This document shows, piece by piece, positions 43,061-53,990 of a stretch of DNA of 64,000 nt. Source of the DNA: CAIKZZ01 sp036742455 (GTDB lineage Bacteria; Pseudomonadota; Gammaproteobacteria; Steroidobacterales; Steroidobacteraceae); NCBI GenBank assembly GCA_036742455.1, contig DAINQU010000013.1, forward strand, positions 26,863 through 90,862, given 5' to 3'. Position numbers and translations under genes: made by a program. A model generated the notes under the pieces. The model saw only the letters and a list, made by a program, of their open reading frames with translations, did no database searches and had not been told where the DNA came from. Numbering within the stretch: position 1 is the first letter of the stretch; every line of letters starts with the position of its first letter.

Positions 43061-44103
43061 AACGCCTCGTCCCGAAAGAGACTGAGGTTGTTCTGCAACG
43101 CCGCGGGAACGCCGAGGCCGAAATGGGTGTAGGCGCTCGCCGTCGCCATGCGACCGCGAGCCGTGCGCATCAAATACCCCTGCTGGATCAGAAACGGTTC
43201 GATCACGTCCTCGATCGTGCCGCGCTCTTCGCCGATGGCCGCCGCCAAGCTGTCGACGCCCACCGGGCCGCCCGCGAATTTCTCGATGATCGTGAGCAGC
43301 AGGCGACGATCCATGAGATCAAAGCCCAACCGATCGACGTCCAACAGATCGAGCGCCTCGGCAGCCACGGGACCGGTGATCACGCCGTTGGCGCGCACCT
43401 CGGCAAAATCACGGACGCGGCGTAACAGCCGGTTGGCAATACGCGGCGTACCGCGGGAGCGCTCGGCGATTTGTCGTGCGCCCGAGGGCTCAACCGCGAG
43501 GCCAAGCAGTCGACCCGAGCGCGCCACGATGCTCGACAAGTCCGCCACCGAATAGAACTCCAAGCGCTGCACGATGCCAAAGCGATCGCGCAACGGCGAG
43601 GTCAGCAGACCGGCCCGCGTCGTCGCACCGACGAGCGTGAACTGCGGCAAATCGATTTTGATCGACCGGGCCGCAGGGCCTTCGCCGATCATGATGTCGA
43701 GCTGAAAGTCCTCGAGCGCCGGGTAGAGGATCTCTTCGACCACGGGGCTCAGACGGTGGATCTCGTCAACGAACAACACATCGCGCGGCTGCAGATTGGT
43801 GAGCAGCGCCGCCAGATCGCCCGGTCGCTCAAGCACCGGCCCGGAGGTTTGCTTCAGGGACACGCCTAATTCGTTGGCCACAATGTGCGCCAGCGTCGTT
43901 TTGCCGAGCCCCGGTGGCCCGAAGATCAGCAAGTGGTCCAACGCTTCGGAGCGACGCCGGGCCGCCTCGATGAAGATTTCCATCTGCGCGCGCACCGCGG
44001 GTTGGCCGACGTAGTCGGACAACTGCTTGGGGCGCACGGCGCGGTCCAGGCTATCGTCCTCGCGACTGCCTTGGGCGGTGACTATGCGGTCTGCGTCGAT
44101 CAT
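43057..44103 (-). CDS. ruvB: Holliday junction branch-migration helicase RuvB
   Basis: The AAA+ motor that drives RuvA-bound Holliday junctions. The 348 residues include [16 protein letters not shown], Walker [14 protein letters not shown], Walker B FVDEIHRL, the sensor segment [18 protein letters not shown], and the C-terminal winged helix with [10 protein letters not shown]. It lies 17 bases after ruvA and overlaps ybgC. Confidence 0.96.
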   Translation of the reverse strand: MIDADRIVTAQGSREDDSLDRAVRPKQLSDYVGQPAVRAQMEIFIEAARRRSEALDHLLIFGPPGLGKTTLAHIVANELGVSLKQTSGPVLERPGDLAALLTNLQPRDVLFVDEIHRLSPVVEEILYPALEDFQLDIMIGEGPAARSIKIDLPQFTLVGATTRAGLLTSPLRDRFGIVQRLEFYSVADLSSIVARSGRLLGLAVEPSGARQIAERSRGTPRIANRLLRRVRDFAEVRANGVITGPVAAEALDLLDVDRLGFDLMDRRLLLTIIEKFAGGPVGVDSLAAAIGEERGTIEDVIEPFLIQQGYLMRTARGRMATASAYTHFGLGVPAALQNNLSLFRDEAL

Positions 44104-44120
44104 GCGGCGTGGCCTCGGGT

Positions 44121-44717
44121 TCAGTTCGCCGCCGCGCGCAAGGCACGTCGGATCAGGTCTTCAGTGGTCGTCGCCTCATCCCCGGCCGCCTTCAACAACC
44201 GGCTGACTTCCTGCGGGCGATAGCCGAGCGCCACCAAGGCCACCGTGGCCTCCTGTTGCACGCTCGCGGTCTGACCGACGGCGGTCGGTACAAAGGCCGG
44301 GCCCGTGCCCGCCAAATCCGACGTCTTGTCGCGCAGGTCGATGAGGATGCGCTCGGCGGTCTTGCGACCCACGCCCGGCAAGCGCACGAGGGCGGCGGCG
44401 TCTTCGGCCTCAATCACCCGCAGAAACTCACTGACCGACAGGCCGGAGAGGATGCCAAGCGCGATCTTGGGACCGACCCCCGACACTTTCAGCAACGCCC
44501 GGAACAGTCGGCGCTCGTCGTCGGTGGCGAAGGCATAGAGTATGTGTGCGTCCTCACGGACCACGAGGTGCGTACGCAACGTGAGCTCGGTGCCGGTCTC
44601 GGGCAGTCCGTAGAACGTCGACATCGGTGCTTCGCACTCGTAGCCGACGCCGTTCACGTCAATCACCAAGGTCGGCGGCGATTTGGCGGCCAGACGACCG
44701 CGTAACCAGCCGATCAC
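44121..44717 (-). CDS. ruvA: Holliday junction DNA-binding protein RuvA
   Basis: A protein of 198 residues that binds four-way junctions. The N-terminal OB domain starts [14 protein letters not shown]. Two helix-hairpin-helix motifs are [17 protein letters not shown] and [17 protein letters not shown]. The C-terminal RuvB-contacting domain is [19 protein letters not shown]. The start is GTG 44717, overlapping the ruvC stop as GTGA; longer in-frame extensions lie inside ruvC. Confidence 0.95.
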   Translation of the reverse strand: MIGWLRGRLAAKSPPTLVIDVNGVGYECEAPMSTFYGLPETGTELTLRTHLVVREDAHILYAFATDDERRLFRALLKVSGVGPKIALGILSGLSVSEFLRVIEAEDAAALVRLPGVGRKTAERILIDLRDKTSDLAGTGPAFVPTAVGQTASVQQEATVALVALGYRPQEVSRLLKAAGDEATTTEDLIRRALRAAAN

Positions 44718-45331
44718 GGGGTGCCCCCGTGCCGCGCGAGCAGGTCGCGCCGCGCGGAGGCGTGGGCGTGACACAGCGCCACGGCCAAGGCATCTGCCGC
44801 ATCGGCCGCGAGCCGCCCCTGCAAGCTCAGTAATACCGTCACCATCTTGTGCACCTGACCTTTTTCGGCGGCGCCGGTCCCGACCACCGCCAGTTTGACT
44901 TCGCGCGGCGCGTATTCGGCGACCGGCACCGGGTGGGCGAAGGTGGCCGCCAGTGCCGCCCCACGGGCCTGACCCAACTTCAGCGCGGAATCGACATTCC
45001 GATTGACGAACACCTTCTCGATGGCGATCTCATCGGGTCGATACGTATCGACCACGGCCGCCACACCGACGTAGATTTCCCGCAGGCGTGCCGCGAAATC
45101 GGTGCCTGCCGCGCGGACGGTGCCACTGGCCAGATACCGCGGCCCTTCAGCACCGATTTCGATCACGCCATAACCCGTCGCTCTGGAGCCCGGATCGAGT
45201 CCCAAGACCCGGTACGGTACGCTCGGACGCGGGCTCGTGCTCGTGCTTGCGCCCGGCCGCCGGGCGGTCGACGCGGGAGCGGCGTCCGCCGCCCCGGGCT
45301 TATAGGAGCGCCAGGCGCTGGAACGGGGCAT
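44714..45331 (-). CDS. ruvC: Holliday junction endonuclease RuvC
   Basis: The resolvase that cuts Holliday junctions in the RuvABC complex. The catalytic acidic residues lie in VLGLDPGSRATGYGVIE, IAIEKVFVNRN, and the late DAADALAVALCHAH. From ATG 45331 the protein has 205 residues, about 30 more than E. coli RuvC. The extra residues are a Ser/Pro/Ala-rich N-terminal segment (about 1-39) before the first catalytic Asp. No ATG or GTG closer to the core was found, so this start is kept. It heads ruvCAB and diverges from relA across 84 bases. Confidence 0.9.
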   Translation of the reverse strand: MPRSSAWRSYKPGAADAAPASTARRPGASTSTSPRPSVPYRVLGLDPGSRATGYGVIEIGAEGPRYLASGTVRAAGTDFAARLREIYVGVAAVVDTYRPDEIAIEKVFVNRNVDSALKLGQARGAALAATFAHPVPVAEYAPREVKLAVVGTGAAEKGQVHKMVTVLLSLQGRLAADAADALAVALCHAHASARRDLLARHGGTP

Positions 45332-45415
45332 CGGCGGGGCACGGGACGGATCGCATCGGTCGTATGATACCGGTAAGGCGTCGCTTAGCCACGCCCGTCC
45401 GGGGTGTAGGAGCGC

Positions 45416-47524
45416 ATGGAAACCATCACGTTTGATTCGGATCAGCGCGCACTCGGCTACACCCGGGAGGCCCTGGACGCCCTTCGCCCGGCGTTGCCCG
45501 GCCTGTCGGCCGCCGACGGTGAGCGTGCGGTCGCCATCGCCCGGATCGTCGCGCACTTCGACCCCGATCCGGTCGCGGTGGGCGGCACCCTCCTCCAAGC
45601 GTTATGGGACGGCCCGCCCCTGCGGGATGACCCGCGGTATGCCGCGATCGATCCGGCCGTCGTGGATTTCGCCGCCGCGCTGGCGCGCCTCGGTCGCACC
45701 GACGTGCCGGTCCGTGACATTGCGCATCGCTACACGGCGGCGCAGGCAGAGGGACTGCGGCGGATGTTGCTGGCGGTGGTCTCCGATCCGCGCCTCGTGC
45801 TCGCCCGGGTGGCCGAGCAACTGTGGCGGTTACGCGCCGCGCGCCATGACAGCGCGGAGGCACAAGCCCATCTCGGTCGCGAAACACAGGAACTGTACGC
45901 ACCGCTGGCCAACCGATTGGGGCTTGCGTCCCTCAAATGGGAGCTCGAAGACTACGCCTTCCGGTATTTAGAGCCGCTCGAGTACAAGCGGATCGCGGCC
46001 GCCTTGGCGGAAAAGCGTGCCGATCGCGAGCGTTACATCGACGCGTTGAAGCGCAGCTTGGAAGCTGACCTTCGCAGCGCTGGCATCGCGGCCGACGTCC
46101 AGGGCCGTCCGAAGCACCTGTACAGCATCTTTCGCAAGATGCGCAAAAAGGGTCTGCGCTTCGACGAACTCTACGACGTTCGCGCGGTGCGCGTGCTGGT
46201 CGATTCGGTGGCTGAATGCTATGCGGCCCTCGGCGTCGTGCACGGCCTGTACGCGTACTTGCCGGGGGAATTCGACGATTACATCGCCACGCCGAAGTCG
46301 AACGGCTATCGATCCATCCACACCGCCGTCACCGGTCCGGGTGGCAAAACCGTCGAAGTGCAGATCCGCACGCGCGACATGCACGATCGTGCCGAAAGCG
46401 GTGTCGCCGCTCACTGGCGCTACAAAGAGGGCGGACGCCGCGACGATGCGCTCGAGCGCAAGGTGGAAGACCTGCGCCGGCTGCTGCAACCGACCGGCAA
46501 CGACGACGACCCGCTGGCCTCCGTGGGCCGCGAGGTGTTCCGTGAACGGATATACGTGTTCAGTCCCAAAGGCGATGTGGTCGAACTGCCCGAAGGCGCC
46601 ACGCCCCTCGATTTTGCCTACTACGTGCACACGAACCTCGGCCATCGCTGTCGCGGTGCGCGCGTCGACGGGCGCATGGTGCCACTCGATCACCGACTGG
46701 CGAGCGGGGTCACGGTGGACATCATCGCGGCCAAAGAGCCGCAGCCGAGCCGCGACTGGTTGATCGACAGCCTCGGCTTTCTGGCCAGCAAATCGGCAAA
46801 AGGCAAGGTACGCGCCTGGTTCCGTCAAGCGGACCGGGACGAGCACCTGCGCAGCGGACGCGCCATTGCAGAGCGGGAGTTAGGACGCCGGGCCACCGGC
46901 GTCGAGATCGCCGGCTTGGCCGCGATGCTCGGTATCGCGGGTCCGGATGAGTTGTACGTGGCGCTCGGCAGCGGCGATGTTTCCGGCGCCCAACTGGCCG
47001 CCGCGCAGCAGCGGCGCGACAAGGCCACGGAGCGGGCCGAACCACCGCTCGCCACCGCCCCGACCCAGGGACCGCAATCGGCCGACGGCATCCACGTCAT
47101 GGGCGTGGGTGACCTGCTCTCCCACTACGCGCGCTGCTGCCACCCGGTACCGCCCGAGCCCATCACCGGCTACGTGACGCTCGGCCGCGGGATCACGATA
47201 CACCGCACCGGGTGTCGGAACCTGACCCGCCTCGCGACGGCCGAGCCGGAGCGGTTGGTGCCCGTCACCTGGGGCACGCAGCGCGACAAAGACTACTCGG
47301 TCGACTTTCAGGTCCGCGCGTTTGATCGACGCGGTCTCGTAAGGGATGTGAGCGCCATCCTGGCCGATGCGCGCCTGTCGATCCAGCACATGAACTCGAC
47401 CACCAATCCCGAGGGCATCGCCGACATGCGCATGGGCACCCGGGTGCACGACCTGGAGGAGCTGGAGCAGTGTCTGGCGCGGATCCGGGGTCTACCCGAT
47501 GTGATCCGCGCCCAACGGCTCTGA
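45416..47524 (+). CDS. relA: GTP pyrophosphokinase RelA
   Basis: A ribosome-associated (p)ppGpp synthetase of the stringent response, 702 residues. The N-terminal HD hydrolase domain is degenerate: no HDxxED motif is seen where SpoT has one. The synthetase domain has GRPKHLYSIFRKMRKKGL and EFDDYIATPKSNGYRSIHT, the acidic ExDD version typical of RelA rather than the RxKD of SpoT. TGS (about 385-445), helical, zinc-finger (HYARCCHPVPPE) and ACT domains follow. It converges with lpdA with one base between stops. The bifunctional SpoT must be elsewhere. Confidence 0.94.
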   Translation: METITFDSDQRALGYTREALDALRPALPGLSAADGERAVAIARIVAHFDPDPVAVGGTLLQALWDGPPLRDDPRYAAIDPAVVDFAAALARLGRTDVPVRDIAHRYTAAQAEGLRRMLLAVVSDPRLVLARVAEQLWRLRAARHDSAEAQAHLGRETQELYAPLANRLGLASLKWELEDYAFRYLEPLEYKRIAAALAEKRADRERYIDALKRSLEADLRSAGIAADVQGRPKHLYSIFRKMRKKGLRFDELYDVRAVRVLVDSVAECYAALGVVHGLYAYLPGEFDDYIATPKSNGYRSIHTAVTGPGGKTVEVQIRTRDMHDRAESGVAAHWRYKEGGRRDDALERKVEDLRRLLQPTGNDDDPLASVGREVFRERIYVFSPKGDVVELPEGATPLDFAYYVHTNLGHRCRGARVDGRMVPLDHRLASGVTVDIIAAKEPQPSRDWLIDSLGFLASKSAKGKVRAWFRQADRDEHLRSGRAIAERELGRRATGVEIAGLAAMLGIAGPDELYVALGSGDVSGAQLAAAQQRRDKATERAEPPLATAPTQGPQSADGIHVMGVGDLLSHYARCCHPVPPEPITGYVTLGRGITIHRTGCRNLTRLATAEPERLVPVTWGTQRDKDYSVDFQVRAFDRRGLVRDVSAILADARLSIQHMNSTTNPEGIADMRMGTRVHDLEELEQCLARIRGLPDVIRAQRL

Positions 47525-47525
47525 C

Positions 47526-48953
47526 TCAGCGATTCGGGTAATCGATCGCCCGCTTGTCGGCGGCCAACGCCGCTTCGTGCAGCGCCTCGGACAAGGTCGG
47601 ATGGGCATGGATCGTGCGCTGCAGGTCTTCGGCGGTCGCCGAATACTCCAACGCCAACACCGCCTCGGCAATCAGTTCACCGGCCATCGGGCCGATGATG
47701 TGCACGCCGAGCAGCGAGTCGTCGTCCACGGCGGCGATGACCTTGACGAAGCCGTTGGCGGCTTCCATGGCCCGCGCACGACCACTGGCCAAGAACGGGA
47801 ACGACCCCACCTTGTAGGCACGGCCCGAGGCTTTCACTTGCGCCTCGGTCAGCCCGACCCACGCCATCTCCGGAGCCGTGTAGATCACGGACGGTATGGT
47901 CGCGTAATTGACGTGCCCCCAACGCCCGGCAGCCAGGTCGGCGACCATGACGCCCTCTTCCTTGCCCTTGTGGGCGAGCATCGGCCCACGCACGCAATCA
48001 CCCACCGCGTACACGCCCTCGATAGCCGTGCGGCAGTGCTCGTCGACGACGATGAAGCCGCGCGTATCGAGGGTGATGCCGACGTCCTCGGCAAACAGCC
48101 CTTCCGTGTGCGGCCGACGGCCGATCGCAACGACGACACGGTCGAACTCGATCTGGTGACTGCCGGTGGCATCCTCGTAGGTGACGGCGACGCCCGTGCT
48201 GCCCGGGGTCGCGCCCGAGACCTTCGCGCCCAGCCGAATGTCCAAGCCTTGCTTCTTGAACTGCTTCAAGGACTCTTTCGAAACGGCCTCATCCGCCATG
48301 GGTAGGAAGGCGTCCATGGCCTCCAAGACCGTGACCTCGGCGCCCAAGCGACGCCAGACACTGCCGAGCTCAAGGCCGATCACGCCGGCGCCGATAACAC
48401 CGAGACGCTTCGGCACCTCGGTGAATTCCAGCGCGCCCCAACTGTCGACGATCTGCACGCAATCGAACGGCGCGGTGCGCAAGGGCATCGGCGTCGATCC
48501 GCTCGCCAGAATGACGCTGCTGGCTGAGAGCACGCGCACGCTGCCGTCGGCGGCGGTGTATTCCACGCGCTTGCCACTCAGCAAACGACCGTGCCCTTGC
48601 AACGCGGTCACCTTCGCAGCTTTGAACAAGCCCAAAATACCTTGCGTCGACGCTTTGACGATGCCGGCCTTGCGCGCCTGCATCTTCGCCACATCCATCG
48701 CCACGCCGCTGACGGCGATTCCGTGTTCCGCGAACTCCACCTGTGCGCGGTGATAGAGCTCGGAGGACTCGAGCAACGCCTTCGAGGGGATGCAGCCGGC
48801 GTTGAGGCAGGTGCCGCCGAACGCGTACTGTCCGTCGGTGTTCTTCCAGCCATCGATACAGGCGACCGAGAGGCCGTTTTGGGCGGCGCGCAACGCGGCG
48901 GGGTAACCCGCCGGTCCCCCACCGATGACGATCACGTCAAAATGTTCGCTCAT
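47526..48953 (-). CDS. lpdA: Dihydrolipoyl dehydrogenase (E3)
   Basis: An FAD flavoprotein that reoxidises dihydrolipoyl groups of the 2-oxo-acid dehydrogenase complexes with NAD. The 475 residues carry the FAD motif VIVIGGGPAGYPAALRAAQNG, the redox disulfide Cys49/Cys54 in GGTCLNAGCIPSKALLES, the NAD motif GVIGAGVIGLELGSVW, and the catalytic HAHPTLSEALHEAAL near the C-terminus. AAGGAG stands before its ATG. It lies nine bases after sucB, so it is probably the E3 of the 2-oxoglutarate complex. Confidence 0.95.
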   Translation of the reverse strand: MSEHFDVIVIGGGPAGYPAALRAAQNGLSVACIDGWKNTDGQYAFGGTCLNAGCIPSKALLESSELYHRAQVEFAEHGIAVSGVAMDVAKMQARKAGIVKASTQGILGLFKAAKVTALQGHGRLLSGKRVEYTAADGSVRVLSASSVILASGSTPMPLRTAPFDCVQIVDSWGALEFTEVPKRLGVIGAGVIGLELGSVWRRLGAEVTVLEAMDAFLPMADEAVSKESLKQFKKQGLDIRLGAKVSGATPGSTGVAVTYEDATGSHQIEFDRVVVAIGRRPHTEGLFAEDVGITLDTRGFIVVDEHCRTAIEGVYAVGDCVRGPMLAHKGKEEGVMVADLAAGRWGHVNYATIPSVIYTAPEMAWVGLTEAQVKASGRAYKVGSFPFLASGRARAMEAANGFVKVIAAVDDDSLLGVHIIGPMAGELIAEAVLALEYSATAEDLQRTIHAHPTLSEALHEAALAADKRAIDYPNR

Positions 48954-48962
48954 GACGACTCC

Positions 48963-50162
48963 TTAGACCTGCAACAACAGGCGGGCCGGATCTTCGAGGC
49001 AGTCCTTAATCGTGACGAGGAACTGCACGGCGTCGCGACCGTCGATGATGCGATGATCGTAGGTGAGTGCGAGGTACATCATCGGACGGATGACCACCTG
49101 CCCGTTCACGGCCATCGGCCGGTCTTGGATCTTGTGCATCCCCAAGATCGCGCTTTGCGGGGCGTTGACGATCGGCGTCGACATCAGTGAGCCGAAGACG
49201 CCGCCGTTGGTGATCGAGAACGTGCCACCGGTCAGCTCGTCGATCGTGATGGTGCCGTCACGGCCCTTCTTGGCAAAGTTGCCGATCGACTTCTCGACAT
49301 CGGCGCAGCTCATGAGGTCAGCATCGCGCAAAATCGGCACGATCAGTCCGCGCTCGGTCGATACCGCGACACCGATGTCGTAGTAGTCGTGATAGACGAT
49401 GTCGGTGCCGTCGACGTAGGCATTCACGATCGGGAAACGGCGCAGCGCCTCGACGGTGGCCTTGACGAAGAACGACATAAACCCGAGGCGTACGCCGTGC
49501 GTCTTCTCAAAACGATCCTTGTAGCGCGAGCGAGCATCGTTCAGCGCCGTCATATCGACTTCGTTGAAGGTCGTGAGCAGCGCCTGCGTCGACTGTGCCT
49601 CGACGAGGCGCGAGGCAATGCGCGCCCGCAGGCGGGTCATTGGCACGCGCTGTTCCGTACGCCCCGCGCGGGTCGTCGTCGCCGGCGCGGGACTGGGCGC
49701 CGCGCTCGGCGCGATAGCCGCCGGCGCCGGGACGGCCGCCTTACTGGCATCTTGCTTCGTGATCCGACCGTCGCGCCCGGATGCCGGCACGGTCGCCGGG
49801 TCGAGACCGCGCTCCTCGACCACGCGCTTGGCGGCCGGGCTCATTTTCGGATCGGTCGCCGTCGGTGCGGTGGCCACGGCCTCTGCAGCGGCTGCGACGG
49901 GCGCAGCGGCGGCGGCCGCGGTCGCCGTCTCGTCGATCACCGCGAGGAGCACGCCGCCCGTGACGGTGGTCCCGGCGGCGACTGTGACTGCGACCAGCAC
50001 GCCGGCGATGGGCGCCGGCACTTCGAGAACGACCTTGTCCGTTTCAAGATCGGCGAGGTTTTCATCGCGCGCGACGACATCGCCGGGCTGCTTGTGCCAG
50101 GTCACGAGGGTCGCGTCGGCAACCGACTCGGGTAACTGAGGAACGCGTACTTCGATGGTCAT
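48963..50162 (-). CDS. sucB: 2-oxoglutarate dehydrogenase E2, dihydrolipoamide succinyltransferase
   Basis: The core subunit of the 2-oxoglutarate dehydrogenase complex, 399 residues. A single lipoyl domain (1 to about 78) has the modified Lys43 in [13 protein letters not shown]. An Ala-rich linker follows, then an E1/E3-binding domain (about 103-140, [15 protein letters not shown]), another Ala/Pro linker, and the acyltransferase domain (about 170-399) with the catalytic [15 protein letters not shown]. It sits 40 bases after sucA and nine before lpdA. Confidence 0.95.
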   Translation of the reverse strand: MTIEVRVPQLPESVADATLVTWHKQPGDVVARDENLADLETDKVVLEVPAPIAGVLVAVTVAAGTTVTGGVLLAVIDETATAAAAAAPVAAAAEAVATAPTATDPKMSPAAKRVVEERGLDPATVPASGRDGRITKQDASKAAVPAPAAIAPSAAPSPAPATTTRAGRTEQRVPMTRLRARIASRLVEAQSTQALLTTFNEVDMTALNDARSRYKDRFEKTHGVRLGFMSFFVKATVEALRRFPIVNAYVDGTDIVYHDYYDIGVAVSTERGLIVPILRDADLMSCADVEKSIGNFAKKGRDGTITIDELTGGTFSITNGGVFGSLMSTPIVNAPQSAILGMHKIQDRPMAVNGQVVIRPMMYLALTYDHRIIDGRDAVQFLVTIKDCLEDPARLLLQV

Positions 50163-50202
50163 GGATATATCCTGAAATGGCGTAATGAGGGGTGACGGGG
50201 CA

Positions 50203-53064
50203 TCAGCGCGCTGCGCGCGGTGACCGGCGCGGTGCCGGCGCCTGCCCGGTGAGTGCGGTCTTCACGAGACGCTGCTGCTCTTCCACATGCATCTGGTAGA
50301 TGCCCGCGGCGGGCGCCGCTGCGCTCGCCCGTCCGGCGTAGAAAAGCGTGTCCAGATCAACGAGCGGTTCCTGCAACCGATGGCGGATCTGGTACCACGC
50401 GCCCTGGTTTTGCGGCTCTTCCTGACACCAGACGATTTGGTGGGCGTTGGGATAGCGCGCGAGGACGGCCTCGTAGCCGTCCGCCGGGAAGGGATAGAGC
50501 TGCTCGATACGAACGATCGCAACGTTCGTGAGGCCCTCCTCGCGACGCTGCTCGAGCAAATCGTAATAGACCTTGCCGCTGCAGAAGACGACGCGAGTCA
50601 CCGACTTCGGCTCGATCGGGTCGATCTCATCGATGATGGTCTGGAATCGGCCGCGTGCCAGCTCGTGCAGATCGGAGACCGCCAGTTTATGACGCAGCAG
50701 GGACTTCGGCGTCATCACGATGAGCGGCTTGCGCAGGGCGCGCAGCATCTGTCGACGCAGCATGTGGAAGACCTGTGCCGGCGTCGAGGGCACGCACACC
50801 TGCATGTTCGCTTCCGCACACAGCTGCAGGAAGCGCTCAAGACGCGCGGAGGAATGCTCCGGCCCCTGCCCTTCGTAGCCGTGTGGCAGCAGCAAGGTCA
50901 GTCCGCAGATACGACCCCACTTGGATTCACCGGAGCTGATGAACTGGTCGATGATGACCTGCGCACCGTTGGCGAAATCGCCGAACTGCGCTTCCCAGAG
51001 CACCAACGTGTCCGGCGTCGTGGTCGAATAGCCGTACTCGAAGCCGAGGACCGCCTCCTCCGAAAGGACCGAGTCGGTGACCCGGAACCGCGGCGTGCGC
51101 GTCACGTGCTCGAGCGGCACGTAGACCTGATCGCTGGACTGGTCGTGCAAGGCCGCGTGGCGATGGAAGAACGTGCCACGACCACTGTCTTGGCCGGTCA
51201 AGCGTACGTAGTAGCCTTGGTCCACCAGCGAGGCATAGGCCAAGGTCTCGGCCGCGCCCCAGTCCAATGGCATCGCTCCGGCAACCATCTTCGTGCGGTC
51301 TTCGTAAATCTTGGCGACACGCGGATGCAACGTGACGTCAGTCGGGACGCGAACCATGCGCGCACCGAGGCCCTTCAGGTGCTCGATATCGAGCGTCTCT
51401 TCGAGCGACTCAAACGGATCCGCCGTCAAGTGCCGCGACCAATCCACGGTGTACTTGTTGCCGATCAGGCCGAGTGCCGCGCGGGCGAGCGGCTTGCCCG
51501 AATCGAGCCCCTCGCGATACTTCACGACCAGCCCGTCCGCCTCGGCAGCCGACATGACTTGCGCACTCGCCAGCCGCTGCGCGTACAACGCCCGGGTGGT
51601 CGGGTGCTTGCGAACCACTTGATACATGAGCGGCTGCGTGGCCGCCGGCTCGTCCGCCTCGTTATGGCCGTGACGGCGGTAGCAGACGAGGTCGATGACG
51701 ACGTCTTTGTGGAAGCGTGCGCGGTAGTCCAACGCGAGGCGAGTCACGAAGACACACGCCTCCGGGTCGTCGCCGTTCACGTGGAAAATCGGCGCTTCCA
51801 CCATCTTTGCCACGTCGGAGCAATACAGCGTCGAGCGCACATCGCGCGGATCCGACGTCGTGAACCCCACCTGGTTGTTAATCACGATGTGGACGGTGCC
51901 GCCGGTGTAGAAGCCGCGCGCCTGCGACAGCTGCAGCGTCTCCATGACCACGCCCTGACCGCCGAACGCCGAGTCACCGTGAATCACCACCGGCAGCACA
52001 CGCTCGCCGGTGACGTCGCCGCGACGCTCTTGGCGCGCACGCACCGAGCCTTCGACGACGGGGTTCACCACCTCGAGATGGGATGGGTTGAACGCGAGCA
52101 CGACGTGGACATTGCCGGCCGGCGTGCGCAAGTCGGAGGAAAAGCCTTTGTGGTACTTGACGTCGCCGGAGCCGCGCAAATGCGACAGGTCGTAATTGCC
52201 CTCGAACTCCGAGAACAAGTCCTTCGGCGACTTGCCGAGGAGATTGACCAACACGTTCAGGCGACCGCGATGGGCCATGCCGACGATGCACTCTTCGACG
52301 CCGGTGCGCCCGCCGTACTGAACGAGGTCGTCCAACATCGGGATTAACGCATCACCGCCTTCCAGCGAGAAGCGCTTCTGGCCCACGTACTTCGTGTGCA
52401 GATAGCGCTCCAACCCCTCGGCGCTCGTCAACTGCCAGAGGATGTTCTTCTGCTCGTCCGCCGTGAAACGATGCCGCAGGCGTTGCTCTTGATAGGTTTG
52501 TTGCAACCACAAGCGCTCTTCGCTGGACGAGACGTGTGCGAACTCGGCGCCGATCGTGTCGCAGTACATGAACTTCAATTGCGCGATCATGTCGCGCAGC
52601 TTCATCCGCGTCGGAATCGCTTCGGTCTTCGAGCCGGTATAGAACTCGGTATCGAGGTCCGCTTCGCCGAGCCCGAAGTAGCTGAGCTCCAGCACCCGCG
52701 GGCGCTCCCGCTGCATCATCTCGAGCGGGTCAATGCGAGCGACCAGATGTCCGCGGTTCGCGTAGACCTGAACCATTCGTGACACCGAGCCTTGCTTCGC
52801 GGCGGCGTCGGCCGAGACCGCGTTGGGCGCCGTGCCGAGGCGCGGCGCCTTCGCCCGCGAGGCAAATTCCGCCAACACCGGTCCGTGGGCCACGTCGCGA
52901 CTGACGGCACCGGGGGATTGGGCAATGTTTTGAAAGTACGTCCGCCATTCCGTGGGGACTTTGGAGGGATCTTCGAGGTAGCTCTCGTAGAGTTCTTCTA
53001 CGAACGTCGCATTGGCGCCGGACAACGGGGTCGAGGCGAACCATTCGGTCAGTCGTGCGCTCAC
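50203..53064 (-). CDS. sucA: 2-oxoglutarate dehydrogenase E1
   Basis: The thiamine-diphosphate subunit that decarboxylates 2-oxoglutarate in the TCA cycle. The 953 residues compare with 933 in E. coli. Seen are the N-terminal E2-contact region ([18 protein letters not shown]), [13 protein letters not shown], the ThDP-binding [16 protein letters not shown] with INNQVGFTT, and the C-terminal ENSRL-like [16 protein letters not shown] 53064 is chosen: it gives a family-like N-terminus and lies just after a good promoter. The in-frame ATG at 53145 would lie upstream of that promoter. Confidence 0.93.
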   Translation of the reverse strand: MSARLTEWFASTPLSGANATFVEELYESYLEDPSKVPTEWRTYFQNIAQSPGAVSRDVAHGPVLAEFASRAKAPRLGTAPNAVSADAAAKQGSVSRMVQVYANRGHLVARIDPLEMMQRERPRVLELSYFGLGEADLDTEFYTGSKTEAIPTRMKLRDMIAQLKFMYCDTIGAEFAHVSSSEERLWLQQTYQEQRLRHRFTADEQKNILWQLTSAEGLERYLHTKYVGQKRFSLEGGDALIPMLDDLVQYGGRTGVEECIVGMAHRGRLNVLVNLLGKSPKDLFSEFEGNYDLSHLRGSGDVKYHKGFSSDLRTPAGNVHVVLAFNPSHLEVVNPVVEGSVRARQERRGDVTGERVLPVVIHGDSAFGGQGVVMETLQLSQARGFYTGGTVHIVINNQVGFTTSDPRDVRSTLYCSDVAKMVEAPIFHVNGDDPEACVFVTRLALDYRARFHKDVVIDLVCYRRHGHNEADEPAATQPLMYQVVRKHPTTRALYAQRLASAQVMSAAEADGLVVKYREGLDSGKPLARAALGLIGNKYTVDWSRHLTADPFESLEETLDIEHLKGLGARMVRVPTDVTLHPRVAKIYEDRTKMVAGAMPLDWGAAETLAYASLVDQGYYVRLTGQDSGRGTFFHRHAALHDQSSDQVYVPLEHVTRTPRFRVTDSVLSEEAVLGFEYGYSTTTPDTLVLWEAQFGDFANGAQVIIDQFISSGESKWGRICGLTLLLPHGYEGQGPEHSSARLERFLQLCAEANMQVCVPSTPAQVFHMLRRQMLRALRKPLIVMTPKSLLRHKLAVSDLHELARGRFQTIIDEIDPIEPKSVTRVVFCSGKVYYDLLEQRREEGLTNVAIVRIEQLYPFPADGYEAVLARYPNAHQIVWCQEEPQNQGAWYQIRHRLQEPLVDLDTLFYAGRASAAAPAAGIYQMHVEEQQRLVKTALTGQAPAPRRSPRAAR

Positions 53065-53369
53065 GTACCTACTCGCAGTGGAAAGGATGCGCACGAGTCT
53101 AAGGCAAAGTAAGACCGCGTCAACGGTTAAAATAATAAAACACAACCGTTCGTTTTATTGTTCTAAGTGGTTGCCGCGGCACGACCCTGACCGCCTCTGG
53201 GGCTCGCCCGCGACGGACTTCTCCACACGGCCTCGATCCGCTGTACGACCGTCGGTTCGGGTACGCTGCCTGGCGGGACCACCGCCGGTCACCCGCCGGC
53301 GGCGTGACCTGCACGGAGACCCGGACGGAACGCCGCCCTCGCCCCGCCCTACTCAGAGGTACTCGCACC
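53065..53369. other. Intergenic region upstream of sucA and of the TPR gene
   Basis: A 305-base gap between divergent genes. It holds the sucA promoter (53096-53123) and an AT-rich segment (about 53126-53170) likely to contain regulatory sites. The half next to the TPR gene (53175-53355) is GC-rich, with no clear promoter, apart from AGAGGT at 53355-53360, the ribosome binding site of the TPR gene. Confidence 0.6.
53096..53123 (-). promoter_or_regulatory. sucA promoter
   Basis: On the minus strand the -35 TTGACG (53123-53118) and -10 TAGACT (53101-53096) are separated by 16 bases. The transcript would start near 53089, about 25 bases before the GTG at 53064. AT-rich DNA lies just upstream. 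Confidence 0.6.
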
Positions 53370-53795
53370 ATGACCGTCGATGACCGTTTACGCGCGGCCC
53401 GCATCGCCCGGAATGAAGGGCGGGTCGAGGATGCCGAGCGGTTGTACCAAAGCGCGGTGGACGAAGCGCGTCGCACGAATGCGCCGGTCGCGCTCGCGCA
53501 CAGCCTTCGGCATCTGTCGGATGTCGCCCGTACCCAGCAGCATGCCGACATCGGGTTATCGGCCGGTTTGGAGGCCGTGTCGATAGCCCGAGCCATCGAG
53601 GGACTGCCTGCGCTCGACCTTGCGAACGCCTTGCGGGTCGCGGCGCTGGCTCTGCAAATGCACCATCGCTGGAACGAGGCCCTGCCGGTCTGGGCGGAGG
53701 CCCGCGGGTACTACGCCGCGGCAGGCGTCGCGGCGGGCGTTGATGAGTGCGATGCGGCGCTCGCGTCCTCGCCGCCGGCACCGTCGAATGCGTGA
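53370..53795 (+). CDS. Small TPR-repeat protein
   Basis: A protein of 141 residues made of about three tetratricopeptide-like helical pairs (LRAARIARNEGRVEDAERLY, APVALAHSLRHLSDVARTQ, LPALDLANALRVAALALQMH). It has no signal peptide and no catalytic domain, so it is a likely cytoplasmic scaffold of unknown partner. ATG 53370 has AGAGGT ten bases upstream. It stands alone between sucA (divergent) and tRNA-Arg (convergent). Confidence 0.7.
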   Translation: MTVDDRLRAARIARNEGRVEDAERLYQSAVDEARRTNAPVALAHSLRHLSDVARTQQHADIGLSAGLEAVSIARAIEGLPALDLANALRVAALALQMHHRWNEALPVWAEARGYYAAAGVAAGVDECDAALASSPPAPSNA

Positions 53796-53821
53796 GGGGT
53801 GCCGTTGGGCACCTCAAACAC

Positions 53822-53898
53822 TGGCGCCCCGAACAGGAGTCGAACCTGTGACCTCGCCCTTAGGAGGGGCGCGCTCTATCCAGCTGAGCTACCGGGGC
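53822..53898 (-). tRNA. tRNA-Arg (anticodon CCT)
   Basis: A 77-base tRNA on the minus strand with encoded CCA. The acceptor GCCCCGG begins at 53898, the D-arm is GCTCAGCTGGATAGAGC, the anticodon stem CGCCC/GGGCG holds the loop CTCCTAA, and the T-arm contains GGTTCGACTCC. It reads the AGG codon. Confidence 0.95.
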
Positions 53899-53953
53899 AA
53901 CGGATCGCGATCCTAGCCGTTCGTGCGCCTCGGCAGAAGAGGCCCGGCGGAGA

Positions 53954-53975
53954 ACGGGGTCGAGACCGACCCCGT
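53954..53975 (-). terminator. Hairpin between the YncE-like gene and tRNA-Arg
   Basis: ACGGGGTCG and CGACCCCGT form a perfect nine-base stem with a four-base loop, 15 bases past the propeller gene stop. No T-run follows on the minus strand, so its role as a terminator is uncertain. Confidence 0.35.
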
Positions 53976-53990
53976 CGCCCGCCCGATCGG

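Noticed and set aside
53145..53147. An upstream in-frame ATG for sucA
   Set aside because: It lies upstream of the predicted sucA promoter and would add a hydrophobic segment not found in the family. GTG 53064 fits better.
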